Below are positions 30,333 to 36,720 of a stretch of 36,720 nt of DNA, piece by piece. Within the stretch, counting starts at the first letter, position 1. The number at the start of each line of letters is the position of its first letter. The DNA comes from Pseudomonadota bacterium. Its GTDB lineage: Bacteria > Bdellovibrionota_C > UBA2361 > OMII01. The notes under the pieces are model-generated. The model was not told the origin of the DNA and ran no database searches. It saw only the letters and a list, made by a program, of their open reading frames with translations. Where the stretch lies: positions 1-36,720 of the forward strand of contig OMIG01000176.1 in NCBI GenBank assembly GCA_900299035.1, written 5' to 3'. Position numbers and translations under genes: made by a program.

Positions 30333-32909
30333 ATGGCCCGCGACCTCAATCAGAGCAGCATCAGCACCCCGCGCCGAGGCGGGATGGCGCTCTGCTCGCT
30401 CATGCTCCTGCTTCTGCCGCTTGCGCTGCTGCTCTCAGGCGACGAGCGACACGCGGGGTCTCGCACCACCCTCCAAGCAAGCCCAGACGCGCTCGACACA
30501 GCACGCAGAGCGACTGAGCGCGAGCTGCTCCGGCCGATTCGTTACTCGTCGGAGTCTTCCGAGAGCTGGGCGCTCAACAATCCGCTGCACCAGCTCCAGG
30601 CAATGTTTAGCTCTAATGGCTGGCAGCTTGAGCCCCTTGAGCAAAGGGCAGAACCCGTTGGCTCCCCAGCCGCTCCTGCCAGCGACGAGTCGAAGTGGCG
30701 CTGGCGGTACAAGCTCTCCAGCCTCTCGCGCGGAGAGTCTCGCTCTCCCGTCGCAGCACCGGCCGTCTCCGGCGACAGAGAACAGGTCACCCTCAACCAC
30801 GGGGGAGCGATTACCGAGTGGTACAAGAACAAGCCTGCCGGCATCGAGCAGGGGTTTGAGATCAAAGAGCGTCCGCTCGCCGCTGTAGCAGGAAGGCTTG
30901 AGCTGCGAGGATCCGTCGACACAGACCTCGCGCTCGTCTCCTCATCTGACCGCCACGTTGAGTTCGGGCGCTCCGGCACAGCGCTCGTGCGCTACGCAGA
31001 GCTTGCTGTCTTTGACGCAAGCGGCGCCGTGCTGCCGAGCTGGATGTCGTTTCGCCCCTCTGCCGAAGGTGGCGAGCTGGCGCTGCTCATCGATGACTCA
31101 AGAGCACAGTACCCAGTCACTGTTGACCCGGTCACGAGCTCGCCGCTGTGGACGAAGAATGGAGCCGCCAACGGCGACCAGTTCGGCTACAGCGTCGCCT
31201 CCGCAGGAGACGTGAACGGCGATAATTTCGCAGACGTGATTGTCGGCGCCCCAGAGTACAGCAACGGCCAGATGGGGGAAGGCGTAGCCTACATCTTCCT
31301 TGGCTCGGCAACCGGCCCCTCTACGAACCCCTCCTACGTGATAGAGGGCAACGAGGGGGGCGCTAGGTTCGGCTGGAGCGTTGCGCCCGCTGGAGACGTC
31401 AACGGAGACGGCTTCTCTGACGTCATTATCGGAGCGCCGTACGCAGACTGTGGGCCATTTACTGACGTCGGAAAAGCTGTTGTGTACGCGGGCTCTGCAT
31501 CGGGCATAAGCCAAATCTTTTCCAGTAATAACTGCTCGCCGAACGGCGCGGGCGTCGGCTGGAGCGTTGCAGGCGCAGGTGACGTTAACAACGACGGGTT
31601 TTCGGACATCCTGATCGGATGCCCAGCGTGCCTTTCGAACCTCGAAGTTGACGGAAAGGCCTTTCTTCACCTGGGCTCTGCTGGAGGACCCTCTGCGGGA
31701 GCTGACTGGTCGTATCCCCTAAACGACGACATCGTGGGAGGCGGAGCGGCAAACTTTGGGCTTTCGGTGGCCGGCGCTGGAGACGTGAACAACGACGGCT
31801 TCTCGGACATCTTGGCTGGCGCGCCTAACTGGGACGGCATGGCCCAGGGCTACCTCTTTCTCGGGTCTGGCTCTGGCCCGTCGAATGCTCCCGACTGGAC
31901 TCACAATCTCACGGTACAAACCACTCTCGTCGTCGCGTCCGGAGGCGACACGAACGGCGACGGCTTCGACGATGTCATAGTCGGCGCAAAAAACTTCAAC
32001 TTCGCCGCCCAAGGAGGGATAGCTGAGCTCTTCTTTGGCTCAGCTACCGGCCCTTCTACCCTGCCGGATTGGACTGAGCTCGGGAGCGGAAACGGCACAA
32101 CAAGTTTTGGCGCTAGCGCAGCCTCTGCCGGAGACATCAATGGTGATGGCTACGATGAAGTCCTGGTCGGAAGCCCGGATTACGACCCTGGCTCCGGTGC
32201 CGTAGGAAAAGCTTTTCTCTTCCTCGGGAGCGCATCGGGCCCGGAGACGACCGATGCATGGTACGCCAGTGGCAGCGACCTGGTCGGCTCAAGTCTCGGA
32301 AACTCTGTAGCGAGCGCCGGAGACGTGAACGGTGACGGATTCCCTGACGTCATCATCGGAGACCAAAACCGGCTGGCGCTTCAAGGCTCCGCCTTCATTT
32401 GGGACGACTTCAACATAGCTCGTGCGACTCCAACGCCGACATCAACGCCAACCCCAACTCCCACTCCTACTCCAATCTCAGTCTCTCCAGGCGGCGGCGG
32501 CCTCCCTGCTCCTCAGGTGAGCACGAGCGGACGAAGCGCGACCGTTACTGCGCCGAGAGTCACCGCCCAGCTCACAACAAGAGCTAGGAACGCAGCCATC
32601 AAGAAGCTCATGAAACAGGGGCTCTCTAGGCCCCAGGCGATCAGGGCCCTCTCTAGGCTTACTATCACCTACATCTTCACCCTCGCCCAGGGCGGCAGAG
32701 CATCGGCCGTCTCGGCCTCATCTGACGACGTTAACACCATGGCTTCCTCGATCACGCGTCGCACCAAGCGCAACCAGGTAACGTTCAGCAGGCTACCACC
32801 TGGTTCGAGATTCGCTTCCTACAGGATAGAGATCTCAACCCGCACTCCTCCCGTTGTCCTCGGCACAACCAAGCCTAGCGGCAGGACGCCGTTCACTATC
32901 ACGCCCTAG
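30333..32909 (+). CDS. exported FG-GAP beta-propeller protein
   Basis: An 858-residue surface or secreted protein. The start is ATG 30333 with an AGAGAAGAG purine run upstream; the open frame to 30219 passes through the preceding terminator. It has a hydrophobic export signal (about 19-34), an N-terminal beta region ending in the AQYPVTVDP motif common in such proteins, then seven FG-GAP repeats (about residues 275-690) each with FG-S-A-AGDVNGDGF-DVIVGAP, where DxNxDGxxD loops bind calcium; seven repeats suit one integrin-like propeller. A Thr-Pro linker (TPTPTSTPTPTPTP) leads to a 130-residue C-terminal domain of unknown fold. Repeats 3 and 5 are the most diverged. Likely role: adhesion or extracellular binding. 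Confidence 0.88.
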   Translation: MARDLNQSSISTPRRGGMALCSLMLLLLPLALLLSGDERHAGSRTTLQASPDALDTARRATERELLRPIRYSSESSESWALNNPLHQLQAMFSSNGWQLEPLEQRAEPVGSPAAPASDESKWRWRYKLSSLSRGESRSPVAAPAVSGDREQVTLNHGGAITEWYKNKPAGIEQGFEIKERPLAAVAGRLELRGSVDTDLALVSSSDRHVEFGRSGTALVRYAELAVFDASGAVLPSWMSFRPSAEGGELALLIDDSRAQYPVTVDPVTSSPLWTKNGAANGDQFGYSVASAGDVNGDNFADVIVGAPEYSNGQMGEGVAYIFLGSATGPSTNPSYVIEGNEGGARFGWSVAPAGDVNGDGFSDVIIGAPYADCGPFTDVGKAVVYAGSASGISQIFSSNNCSPNGAGVGWSVAGAGDVNNDGFSDILIGCPACLSNLEVDGKAFLHLGSAGGPSAGADWSYPLNDDIVGGGAANFGLSVAGAGDVNNDGFSDILAGAPNWDGMAQGYLFLGSGSGPSNAPDWTHNLTVQTTLVVASGGDTNGDGFDDVIVGAKNFNFAAQGGIAELFFGSATGPSTLPDWTELGSGNGTTSFGASAASAGDINGDGYDEVLVGSPDYDPGSGAVGKAFLFLGSASGPETTDAWYASGSDLVGSSLGNSVASAGDVNGDGFPDVIIGDQNRLALQGSAFIWDDFNIARATPTPTSTPTPTPTPTPISVSPGGGGLPAPQVSTSGRSATVTAPRVTAQLTTRARNAAIKKLMKQGLSRPQAIRALSRLTITYIFTLAQGGRASAVSASSDDVNTMASSITRRTKRNQVTFSRLPPGSRFASYRIEISTRTPPVVLGTTKPSGRTPFTITP

Positions 32910-32955
32910 CGGTGAAAATGGTGCCCGCCCCCTTTTTCACCGCTCCCCTTTTTTT
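32909..32955. terminator. intrinsic terminator containing a GTCCCC-like repeat
   Basis: A perfect 10-bp stem GCGGTGAAAA (32909-32918)/TTTTCACCGC (32934-32943) is followed by TCCCC and seven T (32949-32955). The left arm and loop (GAAAATGGTGCCCGCCCCC and T-run) are a variant of the repeat at 27949 and 30176-30238. It begins on the last base of the FG-GAP stop codon. Confidence 0.8.
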
Positions 32956-32999
32956 CTGGCTCTGGTACATTCCTGCTGCCTGCTCTTACTGGAGACACT

Positions 33000-33608
33000 A
33001 TGCGCCTCGTTGTCGCTCTTCTCGCTCTCGCTGCAACCCTCACCGCTGCCCCACTCTCGGCAAATGCCCAAGCGCACGTGGGTGGCCCCGCACCAGACTT
33101 CACCCTCAAGGACGCTAGCGGAAAGGACACAACGCTCTCGCAGTTTAAGGGAAAGACTGTTGTGCTTGAGTGGTTCAACTCCACGTGCCCCTTCGTGAAG
33201 AAGTTCTACTCCGGCGCTGATATGCCGCGCATGCAGAAGACAGCTCGCGAGAAGGGTGCCGTGTGGCTCACGATCAGCTCTAGCGCCGAAGGAAAGCCGG
33301 GCTTCATCTCTCAAGAGGCGGCCCCGGAAGCCGTTTCGTCGATGGGTATGCAGTCGACGGCGCTGCTGCTCGACTCTAAGGGAACCGTCGGCCGCATGTA
33401 CGGCGCGCGAACGACGCCTCACATGTTCGTGGTGAACCCCTCTGGGACTCTTGTCTACGCCGGCGCGATCGACAGCACACCCTCGACTGATGCCGACGAC
33501 ATCCCTGGCGCAACCAACTACGTCTTAAACGCCGTCGATGGCGTGGCCCAGGGCAAAGACTTCGAGCCGGTCGCAACCGAGCCGTACGGCTGCTCGGTGA
33601 AGTACTAA
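33000..33608 (+). CDS. periplasmic redoxin (AhpC/TSA-thioredoxin-like)
   Basis: A 202-residue exported protein: signal peptide ending SANAQA, then a thioredoxin-like fold beginning GGPAPDFTLKDASGKDTTLSQFKGKTVVLEWFN. The active-site region reads STCPFVKKFY, so only one Cys is present where thioredoxins have CxxC; a second Cys is in the conserved C-terminal YGCSVKY. The TTPHMFVV segment with cis-Pro and YAGAID are typical of this redoxin subfamily, found in many aquatic and soil bacteria, role not established. The ATG is preceded by TGGAGA. The neighbouring dsbD-like gene could supply reducing power. Confidence 0.88.
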   Translation: MRLVVALLALAATLTAAPLSANAQAHVGGPAPDFTLKDASGKDTTLSQFKGKTVVLEWFNSTCPFVKKFYSGADMPRMQKTAREKGAVWLTISSSAEGKPGFISQEAAPEAVSSMGMQSTALLLDSKGTVGRMYGARTTPHMFVVNPSGTLVYAGAIDSTPSTDADDIPGATNYVLNAVDGVAQGKDFEPVATEPYGCSVKY

Positions 33609-33648
33609 ACGAGCGAGAGCTTTCGGCCCCCTAACCGCCTTCTTTTAC

Positions 33649-33701
33649 GGCCAAAGGGCGCTAGCAAAACATCGTTTTGGTAGCGATTGGCGCTTTTGGC
33701 C
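33649..33701. promoter_or_regulatory. long interrupted hairpin in the topA leader region
   Basis: GGCCAAA (33649-33655) pairs with TTTGGCC (33695-33701) and encloses CGCTA-gc-AAAAC-atc-GTTTT-gg-TAGCG (33659-33685). The TAGCG arm could instead pair with the following CGCT just before TTTT (33691-33696), giving two exclusive folds. It lies 41 nt after the redoxin stop and 57 nt before topA. A weak TTGCGC-19-AACAAT promoter (33713-33743) follows. Confidence 0.5.
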
Positions 33702-33757
33702 ACCCCTTAGGGTTGCGCAGGAACCCAAAACCCTTGTAACAATGCAGCGGCAAAAAG

Positions 33758-36439
33758 ATGTCCAAGCGCCTTGTCATAGTCGAGTCGCCCACGAAGGCGA
33801 AGACCATCGAGAAATTCTTGCCCAAGGATTTCGAGGTGTTAGCCTCCTATGGCCACGTTCGTGACCTTCCCAACAGCGCTGCCGAGATCCCGGCTGACAT
33901 AAAGAAGCAGAAGTGGGCGCGGCTCGGGGTGAACGTCGATGAGAAGTTCAACCCGCTCTATATTATTCCCTCTGACAAAGAGAAGCGGGTCAACGAACTA
34001 AAGCGCGCCGTCAAAAACGCCTCAGAAGTCTTCCTCGCAACCGACGAAGACCGCGAAGGGGAGTCGATCAGCTGGCACCTGCTTGAGGTGCTGAGCCCCA
34101 AGGTTCCTGTGAAGCGCCTCGTGTTCCACGAGATCACGAAGAAAGCGATCGAGGAGAGCCTCTCACACGCCCGTACCATCGACGAGAACCTCGTTAAGGC
34201 GCAGGAGACCCGCCGCATCATCGACCGCCTCTACGGCTACTCGGTCAGCCCCCTGCTGTGGAAGAAGATGGTGCCGCGCCTGAGCGCCGGACGTGTGCAG
34301 AGCGTCGCCATCCGGCTCCTCGTGCAGCGCGAGCGCGAGCGTGCGAGCTTCCACTCTGCTGACTTCTGGGACCTCAAGGCCACCTTCCAAGCTGCTTCAG
34401 ATCCTAACCTGCCGTTCGAGGCAGAGCTTTCGCACATCGGCCAGAAGCGTGTTGCCACCGGCCGCGACTTCGACCCAGACACCGGCAAGCTATTCAAGAA
34501 AGACGACGTCGTGCTGCTAGATGAGGCTGCGGCTTCCAAGCTCGCCGAGCGCCTGAAGAGCAGCGACCCTAAGGTGAGCGAGATCGACAGCAAGCCGTTC
34601 TCACAGAAGCCGTACGCGCCCTTCACGACGAGCACGATGCAGCAGGAAGCGAACCGCAAGCTTGGCTTCGGAGCAAAGCGCACCATGGCTGTTGCGCAGC
34701 AGCTCTACGAAAACGGCTTCATCACCTACATGCGTACCGACTCAACGACGCTCTCCGAAGAGGCGCTCACTGCGTCACGCTCCCTGATCGCGCGAGAGTT
34801 CGGCCAGGACTACCTGAGCCCCACTCCGAGAATCTACAAGACGAAGGTAAAAAACGCGCAAGAGGCGCACGAAGCGATCCGTCCGGCGGGAACAGAGTTC
34901 ACGCACCCAGCGACCGTTAAGGACAGGCTCGGGCTTGAGGCCTTCAAGCTCTACGAGCTGATCTGGAAGCGGACGCTCGCCTGCCAGATGCGCGACGCCG
35001 AGGGCACCCGCGTGTCGGTTTCGATCCTGATCGACGACGCGCTCTTCAAGGCGTCCGGCAAGACGATCTCATTCCCAGGCTTCCTGCGCGCCTACGTCGA
35101 AGGCTCTGACGATCCCGAGGCCGACTTGGCAGAGCAGGAGAGAAACCTTCCGCCGCTCAAGCAGGGCGACAGCGTCGTAGCCGCAGCGTACGACGTGCTC
35201 AAGCACTCAACGCAGCCCCCTGCACGCTACACCGAAGGCAGCCTCATCAAGGAGCTTGAGAAGCTCGGCATCGGGCGGCCCAGCACCTGGGCAACCATCG
35301 TTGACGTGGTGCTGTCGCGCGACTACGCATTCAAGAAGGGCTCTGCGCTCGTTCCAAGCTTCCTCGCCATCGGAGTCACCGGGCTCCTTGAAGGGTACTT
35401 CTCGCACCTCGTGGACTACGAGTTCACGGCGAAGCTCGAGGATGACCTCGACGCGATTTCGCGCGGCGAAAAGGACAACCTAGAGAAGCTTTCCTCCTTC
35501 TACTTCGGCGAAGGCTCGGTGGACGGCGGATCGATGAAGGGCCTCAAGGACCTCATCACCGACGGCGAGCAGAAGATCGACCCTCGTGAAGTTTGCGGCA
35601 TCCACCTCGGCAAGGACTCAACCGGCCGCGACGTAGAGGTCCGCATCGGCCGCTACGGCCCGTTCCTCTCGAACGGCGAGAACCGCGCTTCGATCCCTGA
35701 GCACCTCGCTTTCGACGAGCTCACTGCCGCCAAGGCTGAAGAGATCCTGATTGAAGCCGCCAAGGGGCCTGCCTCGCTTGGCGTCTGCCCAGAGACGAAC
35801 CTGCCTGTGTACCTCAAGAAGGGCCGCTTCGGGCCGTACATTCAGCGCGGCGAGATGGTCGAAGGTGGCGACAAGCCCAAGATGGCGTCGCTGCTGCCTG
35901 GAATGGCGCCCGACTCAGTCACGCTTGAGACTGCGCTGATGCTCCTGTCGCTGCCGAAGGTGATCGGAAAGAGCCCTGAGCACAACAACGAAGACATCAC
36001 TGTGCTGAGCGGCCGCTTCGGACCCTACATCAAGTGCGGCTCAGAGAGCCGCTCAATTCCGGCGGACGAGTCTCCATTCTCTGTAACCGTCGAGCGTGCG
36101 CTTGAGCTACTCAAGCAGCCGCGGTCGCGAGGACGCGCCTCGAACCAGCCAAAGACGATCAAGGAGCTCGGCAAGCACCCAACGTCTGGCGAGACGCTCA
36201 ACATAAAGAGCGGTCGCTACGGCCCGTACGTCACCGACGGCACAACGAACGCTTCACTGCCGCAAGGCGCTGACCCAGAGGCTCTCACCATTCCAGAAGC
36301 TGTTGCCCTGCTAGAGGCTCGTGCGGCCAAGGGCCCATCGAAGGGCCGCAGACGCGCCGCGCCGAAGAAGAAAGCCGAGGCTGCCGCAAAGGCGCCAAAG
36401 AAGCCCAGAAAGAAGAAGGCGGACGCTGAGGCGGAGTAG
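33758..36439 (+). CDS. topA: DNA topoisomerase I
   Basis: Type IA enzyme that relaxes negative supercoils, acting against gyrase. The 893-residue protein has an N-terminal Toprim domain ([17 protein letters not shown] with Glu9; ATDEDREGE with Asp96 and Asp98), the central cleavage domain with catalytic Tyr324 in [24 protein letters not shown], and HEAIRPAG. The C-terminal third has repeats of the (K/S)GR(F/Y)GPY type near residues 630, 686, 748 and 820 instead of Cys4 zinc fingers, then a Lys/Ala-rich tail ([19 protein letters not shown]) likely to bind DNA. This layout is as in actinobacterial and many other non-enteric TopA proteins. No Shine-Dalgarno sequence is seen before the ATG. Confidence 0.97.
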   Translation: MSKRLVIVESPTKAKTIEKFLPKDFEVLASYGHVRDLPNSAAEIPADIKKQKWARLGVNVDEKFNPLYIIPSDKEKRVNELKRAVKNASEVFLATDEDREGESISWHLLEVLSPKVPVKRLVFHEITKKAIEESLSHARTIDENLVKAQETRRIIDRLYGYSVSPLLWKKMVPRLSAGRVQSVAIRLLVQRERERASFHSADFWDLKATFQAASDPNLPFEAELSHIGQKRVATGRDFDPDTGKLFKKDDVVLLDEAAASKLAERLKSSDPKVSEIDSKPFSQKPYAPFTTSTMQQEANRKLGFGAKRTMAVAQQLYENGFITYMRTDSTTLSEEALTASRSLIAREFGQDYLSPTPRIYKTKVKNAQEAHEAIRPAGTEFTHPATVKDRLGLEAFKLYELIWKRTLACQMRDAEGTRVSVSILIDDALFKASGKTISFPGFLRAYVEGSDDPEADLAEQERNLPPLKQGDSVVAAAYDVLKHSTQPPARYTEGSLIKELEKLGIGRPSTWATIVDVVLSRDYAFKKGSALVPSFLAIGVTGLLEGYFSHLVDYEFTAKLEDDLDAISRGEKDNLEKLSSFYFGEGSVDGGSMKGLKDLITDGEQKIDPREVCGIHLGKDSTGRDVEVRIGRYGPFLSNGENRASIPEHLAFDELTAAKAEEILIEAAKGPASLGVCPETNLPVYLKKGRFGPYIQRGEMVEGGDKPKMASLLPGMAPDSVTLETALMLLSLPKVIGKSPEHNNEDITVLSGRFGPYIKCGSESRSIPADESPFSVTVERALELLKQPRSRGRASNQPKTIKELGKHPTSGETLNIKSGRYGPYVTDGTTNASLPQGADPEALTIPEAVALLEARAAKGPSKGRRRAAPKKKAEAAAKAPKKPRKKKADAEAE

Positions 36440-36445
36440 CTTGAG

Positions 36446-36491
36446 CAGCGATGCTGCGCCTTTCGTCCGTAGCGCATCGTCGATGAGGCGT
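36446..36491. repeat. hairpin plus palindrome type C after topA
   Basis: GCAGC-gat-GCTGC (36446-36458) is followed by TTTCGTCCGTAGCGC and then a palindrome CATCG-t-CGATG (36475-36485). The TTTCGTCCGTAGCGC flank is identical to that of the palindrome A copy at 36541. Confidence 0.6.
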
Positions 36492-36540
36492 TAAGAGTAA
36501 TTCTCGCATTCTTGAATGGACGCTTGAGCGGTGCTGCCTC

Positions 36541-36580
36541 TTTCGTCCGTAGCGCCGGCTTTCTAGCCGGCAGTGAAGGG
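36541..36580. repeat. REP-like palindrome type A, forward copy
   Basis: TTTCGTCCGTAGC, then GCCGGC (36554-36559), TTTCTA, GCCGGC (36566-36571) and AGTGAAGGGG. Same core and flanks as the copy at 16462-16504. Confidence 0.85.
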
Positions 36581-36608
36581 GCATGAGGATCGTTGCTCTC
36601 TCGTTCGG

Positions 36609-36632
36609 TAGCTCAGCTCTTTAGCTGACGAG
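36609..36632. repeat. palindrome type B, diverged copy
   Basis: GTAGCTCAGCT-ctt-TAGCTGAC; its reverse complement matches GTCAGCTC-aa-GAGCTGAC of the 16.5-kb locus except for the loop and one arm. It lies between two opposed type A palindromes, as at 16.5 kb. Confidence 0.6.
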
Positions 36633-36660
36633 CCTCAAGGGGTGCCGCTGCCAATCAAAC

Positions 36661-36696
36661 CCTTTCACTGCCGGCTAGAAAGCCGGCGCTACGGAA
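36661..36696. repeat. REP-like palindrome type A, inverted copy
   Basis: CCTTTCACT, then GCCGGC (36670-36675), TAGAAA, GCCGGC (36682-36687) and GCTACGG. Same as the inverted copies at 16581-16617 and 16701-16735. The stretch 36440-36720 holds no gene. Confidence 0.85.
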
Positions 36697-36720
36697 GGGT
36701 CGACTTTCTTTCGAGTGATC

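Overview
The window is about 60% G+C and carries mostly housekeeping genes of a didermal (Gram-negative type) bacterium. Evidence for two membranes is an alginate-export-type outer-membrane barrel, several lipobox proteins, a DsbD-family protein and a CcmH-type cytochrome c maturation factor; haem O synthase points to respiration with a haem-copper oxidase. Gene content and the short palindromic repeats recall deltaproteobacteria-like or related uncultured lineages, but no rRNA is present and the phylum cannot be fixed from this sequence.

Layout. 1-747: an A+T-richer, hairpin-rich stretch without a credible gene, then tRNA-Ser(CGA) on the minus strand. 748-3849 (minus): glycosyltransferase, SpeG-like polyamine acetyltransferase, MtnN and Apt; the last three make a coherent polyamine/methylthioadenosine/adenine salvage set. 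4093-8140 (plus): gyrA, gpsA and a small membrane protein, ended by an intrinsic terminator. 8242-9222 (plus): a tandem-duplicated Lrp/AsnC-like regulator. 9302-14108 (minus): one probable long transcription unit lepB-ygfZ-pyrE-ccmH-lepB-ctaB-DUF4190, with start/stop overlaps between its first four genes. 14133-15918 (minus): a small unknown protein with a strong terminator, then a MEMO1-family protein. 15981-17164 (plus): two paralogous small lipoproteins with similar promoters, separated by an array of palindromic repeats. 17199-21334 (minus): the classic rpmH-rnpA-yidD-yidC-mnmE cluster. 21441-25428 (plus): a small exported protein, an outer-membrane barrel, a TetR regulator and purC. 25465-27204 (minus): a large two-domain glycosyltransferase. 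27478-36439 (plus): a small unknown ORF, dsbD-like, an FG-GAP beta-propeller lipoprotein/exported protein, a redoxin and topA. 36440-36720: more palindromic repeats.

No CRISPR array, transposase, phage gene or defence system was recognised. The most unusual material is non-coding: two separate families of short palindromic repeats (a GCCGGC-type REP arranged in compound inverted units, and a GTCCCC-type repeat around dsbD and the FG-GAP gene), a candidate structured RNA at the left edge, several predicted -10 boxes that sit so close to start codons that the mRNAs would be leaderless, and an rnpA gene with no canonical start codon after the rpmH stop. Among proteins, the notable points are a GyrA with Met-Pro where Ser-Ala sits in the quinolone-binding pocket, a CcmH lacking its CxxC motif, and a glycosyltransferase with a second, apparently degenerate catalytic fold.
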